NCBI GenBank assembly: GCA_027922465.2
Contig: BQMF02000420.1
Span: forward strand, 1 to 64,000
Length of the DNA stretch: 64,000 bases
Reading direction: 5' to 3'
Origin: Turritopsis dohrnii
Taxonomy: Eukaryota > Cnidaria > Hydrozoa > Anthoathecata > Oceaniidae
The position numbers and the translations under genes are program-made. Under the pieces are notes generated by a model. The model saw only the letters and a list, made by a program, of their open reading frames with translations, did not search any database and was not told the origin of the DNA. Shown one piece after another: positions 54,758 through 64,000 of this stretch (position 1 is the stretch's first letter; each line of letters begins with the position of its first letter).

Positions 54758-56926
54758 TCATTTCACACCTAACATGATTCGAAGTTTATCAAATTTCGCT
54801 TTGGGTAAGCTTTTCGTTAAGATATCAGCAACCATCTCATCTGTGGGGCAATATTCGACTTTAATCACTTTCTCTCCAACAGCTTGTCTAACGTAATGAA
54901 ATTTAATGTCGATGTGCTTTGTTCTTGAATTCGATCTTGGATTTTTGCTAAGTTCAATAGCACCTTGATTGTCTTCATACAATGTCGTTGGCGTTGTTTG
55001 TTTGAACCCAATGTCGTTCAATAATTGTCGAAGCCAAGTTGCTTCTTGTGCAGCATGACTGAGAGAAATGTACTCAGCTTCTGTAGAAGACAGTGCAACA
55101 ACAGATTGGCGCTGTGATCGCCATGTGATTGGAGACCCTCCAATCTGAAAGATGTACCCAGATGTTGACTTTCTGGATATCTTATCACCTGCCCAATCAG
55201 CGTCAGTGTAAGCAGACAAGACTTTATTTGTTTTCGATGCAACAAACTCTAAACAATAATTAAATGTCCCTTTTATGTAACGAAACACACGTTTGATTCC
55301 TTTCCAGTGTTCTTGGCTAGGGTTAGACATAAACTGGCTTAATACTCCAACTGCATAAGATAGATCAGGTCGTGTACCGATGGAAGCATAGATGAGTGAT
55401 CCAATAGCAGCTTGGTAATCCTTGAGATTGACAGGGTGATCTTCTGTGGGTATTTTTTCGAAAAGCTTGCCAGTCTCCATTGGTGTTGATACTGGCTTAC
55501 ACTCATCCATTCCAAAACGCTTTAGCACATTTTGCAAATAAGCTGTTTGACTGATTCGAAGAATACCTTCTTTACGATCTCGCTTAATTGACATACCAAG
55601 GATGTAATTAATTTCACCTTGATCAACCATATAAAATTCATTCTCGAGATTCTTCTTTTCCTGGTCGAGAAGTTCAAGATCATCAGATGCTAAAATGACA
55701 TCATCAACATAAACAGCAATAATCATCAAAGTGATTCTGTTATTCTCTTTGACACATTTGTAATAAATACATGGATCAGCATCACTAGCGTTATACCCAT
55801 TTTCTTTCAAATAGCGATCGATTTTTAAGTTCCACAAACGAGCAGCTTGTTTCAGACCATAGATACTTTTATGAAGCTTGCAAACTTTGCTCGGATCATC
55901 GACAAAACCTTTAGGTTGTTTTATGTAGATTTCTGCATCTAGATCTCCATTTAAAAATGCAGTTTTGACATCCATTTGATGAACATCAAGATTGAGCTCA
56001 TTAGCAATAGCTAAGACAGTCCTTATAGAATTATATTTGGCAACAGGAGCGAAAGTATCATCAAAATCAATGCCTTGCTTTTGGGAATATCCTTGAGCAA
56101 CAAGACGAGCTTTGTGTCTGTTGATTTGACCATCTGCACCACGTTTCTCTTTGAAAACCCAGCGACTACCAACTACATTTTTTCCTTCAGGAAGATCGAC
56201 TAGATCCCAGGTGCGATTTTTGATGAGTGAATCCATCTCATCTTGAACAGCTTTACGCCATTGATCAGCTTTGCTGCAACTCATTGCTTCTTCATAGCTG
56301 GAAGGCTCATTATTACTAACAGCAATGCTAGCATTTTCAACGAAATCCCACCAATTTCCAGTAAGAACACCGAGACGATCAGGTGCTCTTCTCTCGCGTT
56401 GAATACGTTGATTGATTACGTTAGGGACTTCTCGTTGAATAGCTTGGTCAGGAGCAGCTTGGTGTTCAGGTACAGGTTGGTCTTCAGGTGCATGGTCAGC
56501 AATCTCATCAACATTTGAATCAAAGTAAAACTCACAAGGTTCATCGATAATGTCTCGTTTGGTGGAGTCTCCCACTTTCGGAAATTCCTCTTCAAAAAAC
56601 AGAACATCATTACTTCGAATCATTTTTCTTGCTTCAGGATTAAATAACTTACATATTAAATACCCTTTGCTATCACTAGGGTAACCAACGAAGATGCATG
56701 AAATAGAACGTTTATCTAATTTGTTCTTTTGGTTTTCAGACGGCACATGAACCATACCTTTGCAACCGAAAACTCGCAAGTGGTGTACGGTAGGCTTCCT
56801 TTTAAACCAGCATTCGAATGGTGTTTGATCTTTCAATTTCGACGTTGGACTGCGATTTCGAACGTAAACCGCTGTTGCAACCGCTTCAGCCCAAAACTCC
56901 AAGCCTAGGTTAGTTTGATGAAGCAT
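54758..56926 (-). CDS. Copia reverse transcriptase-RNase H ORF
   Basis: An uninterrupted 722-residue ORF with the integrase C-terminus, a Copia reverse transcriptase and RNase H. RT signatures: WVFKEKRGADG, HKARLVAQGYSQ, VHQMDVKTAFLNG (about 319), IYGLKQAARLW, and the catalytic YVDD about residue 406 (AVYVDDVILAS). RNase H: AYTDADWAGDK, LSSTEAEY and EDNQGAI. It closes with VADILTKSLPKAKFDKLR, a standard Copia end, just before the polypurine tract. The length and lack of stops show a fairly young insertion, although the upstream parts are frameshifted. Confidence 0.85.
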   Translation of the reverse strand: MLHQTNLGLEFWAEAVATAVYVRNRSPTSKLKDQTPFECWFKRKPTVHHLRVFGCKGMVHVPSENQKNKLDKRSISCIFVGYPSDSKGYLICKLFNPEARKMIRSNDVLFFEEEFPKVGDSTKRDIIDEPCEFYFDSNVDEIADHAPEDQPVPEHQAAPDQAIQREVPNVINQRIQRERRAPDRLGVLTGNWWDFVENASIAVSNNEPSSYEEAMSCSKADQWRKAVQDEMDSLIKNRTWDLVDLPEGKNVVGSRWVFKEKRGADGQINRHKARLVAQGYSQKQGIDFDDTFAPVAKYNSIRTVLAIANELNLDVHQMDVKTAFLNGDLDAEIYIKQPKGFVDDPSKVCKLHKSIYGLKQAARLWNLKIDRYLKENGYNASDADPCIYYKCVKENNRITLMIIAVYVDDVILASDDLELLDQEKKNLENEFYMVDQGEINYILGMSIKRDRKEGILRISQTAYLQNVLKRFGMDECKPVSTPMETGKLFEKIPTEDHPVNLKDYQAAIGSLIYASIGTRPDLSYAVGVLSQFMSNPSQEHWKGIKRVFRYIKGTFNYCLEFVASKTNKVLSAYTDADWAGDKISRKSTSGYIFQIGGSPITWRSQRQSVVALSSTEAEYISLSHAAQEATWLRQLLNDIGFKQTTPTTLYEDNQGAIELSKNPRSNSRTKHIDIKFHYVRQAVGEKVIKVEYCPTDEMVADILTKSLPKAKFDKLRIMLGVK

Positions 56927-57629
56927 TGCTAAAGCATCTCGCTAAATCGAGGATAGTACGATTCATTCTCTCGGAAACACCATTTTGCTGTGGCGAATAA
57001 GGAATTGTAAACTCTCGTTGGATCCCTTTATCTTTACAAAAACGATTAAACTCATTTGAAGTGTATTCTCCACCATTGTCGGAGCGGAGTCTCTTAATTT
57101 TACGACCTGCAGCATTTTCCATCAAAGCAACATACTCTTTGAATTTCGACAGCGTTTCACTTTTAGCCTCCATAGTGTATAGTACGGTATACCTGGAAAA
57201 GTCATCGATGAAGGTAACAAAATATTTCGATCCTCCCACTGAATCAATACTCATAGGTCCACAGACGTCACTGTGGATCAACTCCAAAGGTTGCTCAGTT
57301 TCAGATTCTGACCTTTTTGGAAACGAATTTCGGTGTTGTTTTCCAACTGCACAGCCTTCACACTTTAGGTCACTCATCTCTTTAGGATCGATCTGCAAAC
57401 CAGTAACTAATTCTTTGCCATTTAAGGATTTTAAACTTTCATAACCTAAATGACCATATCGTTGGTGCCATAAATGTAAGGATTGTGGTTTGGTTCCTTC
57501 CAATGCAACAAGTTTCATTAAAATCCACAGTATTGAGTTTATACAATTTGCCATGTTTATGGCCAGTAACGTAATCCTTCCCATCGATGTTAATACCACA
57601 TGATTGTCCCTGGAACTCAACAACAGCAC
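56910..57629 (-). pseudogene. Copia integrase region
   Basis: GAG-pre-integrase motif LWHQRYGHLGYESL with CEGCAVGKQ (zinc-binding), then the DDE core: Asp in IHSDVCGP, Asp in LRSDNGGEY and Glu in NGVSERMNRT. The frame ends a few residues after the third acidic site, about 35 residues before the usual boundary; the protein goes on in the frame of the RT ORF. Confidence 0.75.
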
Positions 57630-57948
57630 CCTTCTCCGTAACAGACGGCAGTGAGAAAAGTTTGTTTTGCAATTTCGGCACGTAAAGAACGTCCTTCAAA
57701 ACAACATCGACTTTTTCATCTTTATTCAGCACGGTTAAATGCACTTCCCCTTTTCCATACGAATACAGACAACTATTATCTGCTAATTGAATGCACAATG
57801 GTTGATTGAACTTATGAAAGTTTTTAATGCTTTTCCTCTCATAAGTCATATGTTGAGATGCTCCAGAATCTATCCACCATTCTTCTCTATTATTCGGATT
57901 AGAGGACACGAGAGCGATTTCTGGCGACTGATCAGTCTGGTTAGACAA
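57439..57948 (-). pseudogene. Copia protease region
   Basis: Contains the aspartic-protease motif WWIDSGASQHMT followed by KDVLYVPKLQNKLFS, typical of Copia proteases. The frame is lost after about residue 145, where the following GAG-pre-integrase domain continues in the next frame (LHLWHQRYGHLG). Confidence 0.75.
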
Positions 57949-58697
57949 ATTTGCTTTTTGTTTGGCATTCTCATCACGCTTTTTCTTGGTACAATCTCGG
58001 GCATAATGGTTTTTCCTTTACAATAATGACATATAAACTCTTTCGGTTTTTTCGGATCTTTCGGATTTTTAGTGAAAAGAGCATCCTTAACTCTGTCCTT
58101 TGACGCAGGAAATTTCATCTTTTCAGCTTCATAAATTAAACGGTCACGGACATACTCCCATGTCAAATTATCTTCAGCAATGGTTTCCAATGCAGTTATC
58201 AGAAAATTAAATTCTCCAGTAAGACTACTTATCAAAATGATGACTAAATCGTGTTCAACTATAGGATCGCCTATTGCTTCTAAATGTTCCGCAATCGTCT
58301 TGACAGAATTGATATGTTCAACCATATCACCACCTTTCTGTAACTTTGCTGAATACAACTTTCTTCGCAGCTGTATTTTTCTCGAAAGCGTCTTCTGCTG
58401 GAAATGTTTTGCTAAGCTATCCCAAGCTTCCTTTCCAGTTTCAGCAGAACGTACATAGATTTGGAGATTAGTCGAGATTGATAAACAAACACTAGCAAGA
58501 GCAAGATGCTCTCTCTTTTTAAATTTACGTTTCTCTTCTTCATCACCAGCTTCGTTTAAAACTTCGGAACCATTCACAATCTCCCAGAGATCTTTTCCGA
58601 TTAAAAACATTTTCATATTAAACTTCCACGTATGGTAGTTCTCAGCTGTAAGTTTCTCAAATTTAAAGTCAAATCCCTTATCAGCAGCCATAGCCAT
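57870..58697 (-). pseudogene. Copia gag (frameshifted)
   Basis: Starts at the ATG at 58,697 and carries the Copia gag signature (ENYHTWKFNMKMFLIGKDLW, then YVRSAETGKEAWDSL and LTGEFNFL). The zinc knuckle starts correctly (CHYCKGK), but a missing base shifts the frame before its His and last Cys, so the ORF runs on in a wrong frame to 57,870. The rest of gag-pol continues in another frame. Confidence 0.75.
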
Positions 58698-58739
58698 AGT
58701 CAGCGAAAGTAATACTCTACTGGATCAAGATATAACATA

Positions 58740-61700
58740 ATACAGTATCGTCGTTGAACTGGAGATTTTTGATGGACTTCGTGGTTTAAAATGAGTGATG
58801 GTGATGGCAGTCCAAGGGTTTATCATCTTTATCAAATGTCTGTTCTACTGAAATTTCATTATTCTTATTTGAGAAAGCAAGATTTCTTTTTCTTTTTGTT
58901 CTTCTTACTTTAAAAACGGGTCTTCAGATGAAGTTTTCTCCCTGGGAATAGGCTCACTAAAGGATGTAAAAGATTGAAACTTATTCATCAAACCTAAAAA
59001 TAAAGGTTATTTTATAACGGTGAATCAGGCAGTTCCAACAATAGGCAGTTGTTGGATATCTCATTCCTCCTCCCAAAAGTGCAGCATTTCATATGACTCG
59101 GTCATGGCCGTGTTAGCTGATTGTATCAGTACTGCGTTTACTGGCACTTCTCTCCTGGGTGCAAAGAGGTGTCTTCGGAACGATTCTGCACGGCGAAGAA
59201 AGGGATAGCTTTGTGGAGAACGGCGTGTATCCAGGGCCCACAAGAGTGTTTCGGTTCGCAGACCCAAACATTAACATGCTGCATCATTTCAATTGTCTTT
59301 TTTGGCTGGATGTTTGATTGCTCTTGACCTACGATTTGCTTTCTTGAAGTAGCTAGGACGAAATAGCCCCTATCGGGACGTCTTATAACCTGCTCCACTT
59401 CAGATATGGTACCGCTATACACTCCCCGAAGTCAAGTCTGTCAGTTAGGGAATTCAAGACTTTCGGGATCTTTGTTCAACAAGACGCTCTAGACATGAGG
59501 AGTTAAATATTATTTCCGTCCAAAACACATTAAGGTAGAGGGCATGAGGTGAATTGTGTAACAGAAAGATCTTTTTACATTCTGCTGTTAGTCTTTCTTT
59601 CTCTTCTATTTATTTTGTCTTGTTTTTGTTTTTCTTTATTTAAAAATTTGCGATTTTCAACTTTCTCATTTTCAATAAAAATTTGATACCTTTTCTGAAC
59701 AATCAATGACATGTGAAGTTCCTATCAACCTATAACTCTGATGAGCAACGGTTTGAATGGTGTTTTGATGGATCGGGTTGCTATTTTGGATTTATGTGTT
59801 TAGTTTAAACAGTTACGTGTTAGTGGACTTCGTCTTATTTTAGTCCGCGTTTACATTTAGTCCACACTTACATTTAGTATACATTTAAATTTAGTCCACA
59901 TTTAAGCAAATATTTATATAGGCAAGTCTGTTTTATTTACCATGGCATTTGTTATTGTATGGTTTTTGTTATTATGTTATTATATTTTAGTTTTTTTCGT
60001 CATTTATTATTTTAGTATCATCTTTTGTTTCCTTTCCTTCTTTATATTACTTACTTTTGCTCATTAGTAGTTGCTTTAGAGTTTATTTTGGATCTTGGCT
60101 TTTTAATGTTTCTTGCTACGACCGAATGTTGTTGTTTCAGTAGTGGTTTGTATTTTAAATTAGGCGTTCATTGTTTTAATTTTTCATGTATGTTATACCC
60201 AATAACTTAGTTTTTTTCTGATTTTGAATTGGTGGTGCAGCTGTAACACTATCATGTTTTTCTTCAGTGAGAGGACATCGCTAGGTCTATTTTGTTTTTG
60301 GCATTGTTTGAGGCTTCAATGCAGTTGAAGTGACTCACAACGACTAGTTGTGATGATAATTTCTTTCAGGGATATGATGCTCTAACTTAAATGGTTATGT
60401 ATCCTGTCAAGGCATTTGTTTATTTGCAGGGACAACTTCTGTAACAACCAAATTCATTTTTATTTCAGGCATTTAATACTTGATGTTCTTATTTCTGGAG
60501 TATACACTAACGGAATGCTCATAGGCGTTCCTTTGTTGTGGGGAGTTAATGTTAATTTCATGTGTTTTTCTTTTCAGGATAGGATAATCTAACTTGCTTT
60601 TTATTTCAGATTATAACGCTTTCACTTTCAGGTTGATTTCAGGGCTAATGACATGTTTATGTTAATGATCATGTTTGTTTCCATTTTTTTCAGTATAATT
60701 CATTTTCCATTTTTACAGGGTAAACTGCTAAACTTCATTTCTAGGAATAAATGATTTCTGTTTTAGATAATTTCAGAGAGCAGCCGCTTAATACAATGTC
60801 TTTAGCATTAAAGTTCCTGTGACTAATTCTTTTTCTTTTTCATGAACCTTTTTGTTTTATGCGAGTTTTTGTATAAAATGAATTTAGTTTGGAGATCGAT
60901 TAGAGATGGAGGAGAATTTGGGTTTGCCATTTGGCCTAACAATTGTTTATGAGCATGTTTGGTCAAAACAGATTTTCGACTCCGTCACGCAACTGAAGGT
61001 AAATATGCATCACCATTAGGAATGGTTGTTACTTAAATGATTTATTTCATAATTGAATGTTTGTCGTGTTTCATTATAGAAAACGTCTGAATAGTGGGTA
61101 ATTTCTTAAAGCTTTGGCACCGATATTGAAACTAAGGTATGGTTGAATACATGTTTTACTAATTGAAATAAAAGCATAAATCCTTAATGCGCTAACATCT
61201 TTATTTTATAGATGTGAACGAAACATGGATACACATTATGGTCTTTCCCTCACGGTTTTCTCGACAGTAAAAAATGCCAGATAAAAGTGGCGCTGCTGTT
61301 TTGGCTCATATGCAGTAACTGCGAGTTTTTCATCCGGAGGGTGTTCAGTTTAAAGCATAGTCACAACAAATATATAACAGATTTAAATGTTGTCTCAGTT
61401 TCTTAACCCCTCTTAAGTCCTCAATGTTGGTCCAGTTAACGATTTTTTTATCAGTTGCCGAGTTATAAAATCCGACTGGATTTAGTAACTAAATGTTAAG
61501 AGCCTTGTCAAGAAACTACGACAGCAACGAAGACGACGTTGCTTAACATCTCTGTTAAGATGTTCATATAGAATTAATCACAAACTTAGATTTACCAGTT
61601 TGTCTATGATGTTGACGAAACTTGTTTGATGAACTGAGAGACACAGAATCGTGAAGGAACCAAGGAAATTAAATACGAAATGCTGCTACTTTTCCGTCTT

Positions 61701-61746
61701 CGTTTTGAGCACTACTTCAAAATACTACCTTTCACTTTATGTGTAG
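58740..61746. other. Long stretch with no clear gene
   Basis: Minus-strand frames at 59,138-59,422 and 59,061-59,267 overlap and lack motifs. A short plus-strand frame (60,906-60,998, MEENLGLPFGLTIVYEHVW) ends at a GTAAAT donor-like site and could be an exon, but nothing supports it further. No methyltransferase catalytic motif was found upstream of the PRMT exon. Confidence 0.4.
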
Positions 61747-62149
61747 AATGTGCAAATTTGATAAGGTTATTGGTAAAATTAAAACATTTCCCAATAGCAT
61801 AGTAGTGAAATCGAATTACATTCTAAAGCTTGATTTCAACGCAGAATTCAACCTGCTGGTAAACAAAGATGGTCGTATAACTGCACTTGTTGATTACTTT
61901 GATGTTTCCTTTGAGAAAAATCTGAAGAATCCAGTTATTTTCAGCACAAGTCCAACTGCAATAGCAACGCATTGGAAACAAATAGTCTTTCTTATAAAAG
62001 AGCCGTTTTTGGTACAGAAAGGCGACATGATCCGAGGCAGCATGATTTGCAGGAAGAATAAAAAAGATCATAGAGCACTTGACATTATCATCAGTTTTTT
62101 AGACAAAGATAAACAGATCACCAAGAAGCAAAATTATGTTGTATCATGA
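61747..62149 (+). CDS. C-terminal exon of a protein arginine methyltransferase
   Basis: An open stretch of about 133 codons after an acceptor-like TATGTGTAG, ending TGA at 62,147-62,149. It encodes the beta-barrel substrate domain of a PRMT: FNLLVNKDGRITALVDYFDV, then PVIFSTSPTAIATHWKQIVF, EPFLVQKGDMIRGSM and a final strand. The STSP...THWKQ motif is diagnostic for type I PRMTs (PRMT1/3/6/8 group). PRMTs methylate arginines of histones and RNA-binding proteins. The catalytic AdoMet-binding domain, which must precede it, is not seen in the preceding 3 kb. This is either the last exon after a long intron or a stranded fragment. AATAAA overlaps the stop codon, so the 3' UTR would be very short. 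Confidence 0.7.
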
Positions 62150-62294
62150 ATAAAATTCTCAATTCTCAAAACGTTATGTATTCTTTCAGATCCTGTCGGA
62201 TATTATATTCCTATGAAACTGACGTTTACAATCACTAGTATAGTACTAAACAACAGTACTCACGCGATATGAGAAGTTGGACTATATGCTGCCT

Positions 62295-62441
62295 AAAGGC
62301 GAATATCCACTTCGGATAATTATCCGCGGTTCGCAAAACAATAGACCACTTGCGAATATTAATATTTTCACGTGGTCTATTGTTTAGCGAACCGATCCGG
62401 TCCGGTCTGCGGACAATTATCCAAAGTGGATATTCGCCTTT
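62295..62441. mobile_element. 147-bp palindromic MITE
   Basis: AAAGGCGAATATCCACTTCG is answered by AGTGGATATTCGCCTTT at the right end. The pairing continues inward (ATAATTATCCGC, then AATAGACCAC with GTGGTCTATT). Nearly the whole element can fold on itself. ORFs within it are by-products. Confidence 0.8.
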
Positions 62442-62619
62442 CTTCCTGTGATGACCTGGAGAAGAAGGTATTAATGAGACTTTCCCAAGGTCCCACTGTG
62501 GTGCACTTTAAAAGCCGATATTTCACGTCCTCTATTATTTGTAGCATGGGAGAAAAAGACCTTGGTAAGTTAGAAGATAGGATCTTTTTTTTACATCCTG
62601 TATAAATATTCCTTCCCAG

Positions 62620-63172
62620 GTGATTAAGAGTGGTCCGATAAATTAAGACTCACAAAGGAATTGACTCTGAGGGACTAACAAGAGTCTTCCTTTCCTGGTA
62701 AATTCAGACTTAAACTGACAAAAAGTGACATTGTATTGTAACAATTTGAACGAACGTTTAATCGACAAAAACGTACGTCATCAAAGACAGAAATCGCCAA
62801 ATAAGGGATGTTCGTTTTGCCATGGGTATTCTGAACATTCCAAGGCGATGGATTCTCTGGCAAATGCTCGACATATGAAAAGATTGCACGGTAGATTCAC
62901 CAAACGCAGCAGACACTCTAAAAACTGTTTGTTTCAAAATATATGTGAGCACAAAGATCTACCATTCTCGAATAATTTCTATTTGAATATTCTGGATAAA
63001 TATTTTTTGAGTGTTCTTGTGATTGACTGATGTCTCGACCAACTGACATTCTATTTTTATTTATTATATTTCCAGCTTTCCCTGAAAAAGGCGATGGTTG
63101 TGAAAGGAGGATCATTAAATCGACCACGAGTCGGATGATGGCGTCATTTGCATATACTAAATTCTCTTGGTG
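62620..63172. other. Ginger-like subterminal words and unassigned DNA
   Basis: At 62,625-62,715 words such as AAATTAAGACT and AGTCTTCCTTTCCTGG resemble the subterminal repeats of the Ginger element at 2.2-5.7 kb, suggesting a related remnant. A 101-codon frame at 62,725-63,030 (GCSFCHGYSEHSKAM) has no recognised domain. Confidence 0.35.
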
Positions 63173-63803
63173 TATCTTATCGGTTAAAACTTTGTTGATA
63201 CAAATTTTCATCGGACAAAATTTTTAATCGGTACAACTTTTCGTCGTTATTCTTGTTTTTTTTTTGTTTATTTACTCGATTTCATTATTAACAAAACAAA
63301 CGGGAAAGTGCTTTGATTCCAAGCGCTTATTTCGGACGTAATGGAACCGGTGAGTATGAACATAACAGCCAAAGATGTTTCCAGGTAGCGGATTTGAATA
63401 ATGTACATCTAAATGTAGCCCTGGTTAGATTTATGAGCTATAGCAAGAAGATCTTTGAAAAACTCCCATGTCGTTATTTGCAAGAAATAGTCTCTATGGC
63501 CAGCCCATAAGGCCCTGACATCTGGTATCGAGGTGCCCTGTCTGATTGGGGTGATCCCACAAAATTAATCAAACTAAACAAATAATGCACTTAAAAGTTC
63601 AGAAAAGACTTAGTTTCTTTCCAGAATTCTACAAGAAGAAGAGCTGATAAAAAAGCTTCAACCGTATTTACGGCAGTTGGCATTTGATTTTACGTCATTG
63701 GGTAATGATCAAAGTGTTTCGTCGGTTAAAAATATTGGTCGGTATAAATGTTCGTCACCTTGTCCAAAATTTCTCGGCCGACAAAGTTTTTAGCGATAAG
63801 GTA
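63173..63803. mobile_element. TTATCGGTTAAAAC MITE
   Basis: Left end TATCTTATCGGTTAAAACTT pairs with the right end (AAGTTTTTAGCGATAAGGTA). Both arms repeat 'AATTTTTAATCGGTA' and GTCGGTATAAAT words. Same family as 52,807-53,385. Confidence 0.65.
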
Positions 63804-64000
63804 TTGCATATAAAAACATCGTGGTATGGAATTTGGGTAGAATTTGCGTAAACAAATTCATTATACCCCCTTCATTTTGTTACATTATTTGAGTTGCACT
63901 AATCCGTTATTATAACATCCTCTGTTTTCCCTTTTTTCACCTATTCATGCTCGTATTAACATTTTCCCTTCTCGGCCAGAGAAAGGAATAGCTCAACTAA

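Larger units (their letters stand above)
54465..58720 (-). mobile_element. Copia (Ty1/copia) LTR retrotransposon, defective
   Basis: Gag, protease, integrase, reverse transcriptase and RNase H follow in Copia order on the minus strand. Integrase precedes reverse transcriptase, which sets Copia apart from Gypsy. At least three frameshifts break it (zinc knuckle near 58,020; near 57,470 after the protease; near 56,920 between integrase and RT). A 3' LTR is recognisable but no 5' LTR, so it cannot be autonomous. Confidence 0.85.

Noticed and set aside
58700..59000. 5' LTR of the Copia element
   Set aside because: No sequence here matches the 3' LTR start (TGTTGATAATAG) or its end; only gag leader-like DNA is seen.
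59061..59422. Minus-strand 94- and 68-codon frames (PKHSCGPWIHAVLHK)
   Set aside because: They overlap each other in different frames, with no recognised domain or supporting context; left unassigned.

Overview
This is A+T-rich nuclear DNA from an animal. It has a nine-exon transporter gene with GT-AG introns, TATA-driven genes for small secreted peptides, a short TTAGGG-type repeat, a tRNA-derived SINE and many kinds of transposon (Ginger, PIF/Harbinger, pogo/Tigger-like, MULE, hAT-like, Penelope-like, Copia). This mix suits a marine invertebrate such as a cnidarian. The group is an inference; no gene here settles the species.

Region 1 (1-20,000) is a small-peptide locus broken up by transposons. 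Three paralogous genes (about 0.4, 12.2 and 15.6 kb, all minus strand) encode preproproteins of 73-87 residues: a near-identical signal peptide, a charged pro-region, a Lys-Arg site and a basic tail with two cysteines. They sit in duplicated blocks that share upstream DNA. A MITE present in copies 1 and 2 but absent from copy 3 gives their order of divergence. A fourth, plus-strand gene at 18.1 kb has the same layout but six cysteines, a clear TATA box and, farther upstream, four tandem POU-octamer motifs. Inserted here are a Ginger DNA transposon nested in a pogo-like MITE (1,749-5,832), PIF/Harbinger relics, a degenerate hammerhead-ribozyme core, an 864-bp recent tandem duplication and a MULE transposase relic.

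Region 2 (20,773-28,813, minus) is the one large host gene. It is a complete SLC22-type (major facilitator superfamily) transporter of 488 residues whose nine exons join in phase. Its introns carry MITEs and the telomere-like motif.

Region 3 (29-54 kb) is gene-poor. It holds RecQ-helicase and Harbinger relics, several dispersed repeat families (often two copies within the window), an intact 299-residue ORF of unknown kind, and two small secreted-peptide genes. The one at 47.2 kb looks like a precursor of a disulfide-looped, C-terminally amidated peptide.

Region 4 (54-64 kb) holds a tRNA-derived SINE, a frameshifted Copia retrotransposon with a 3' LTR but no recognisable 5' LTR, an isolated final exon with the C-terminal domain of a protein arginine methyltransferase, and more MITEs.

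Most observations are direct readings of repeats, splice phases and motifs. Functional names rest on recognised family motifs. Nothing was searched against a database.
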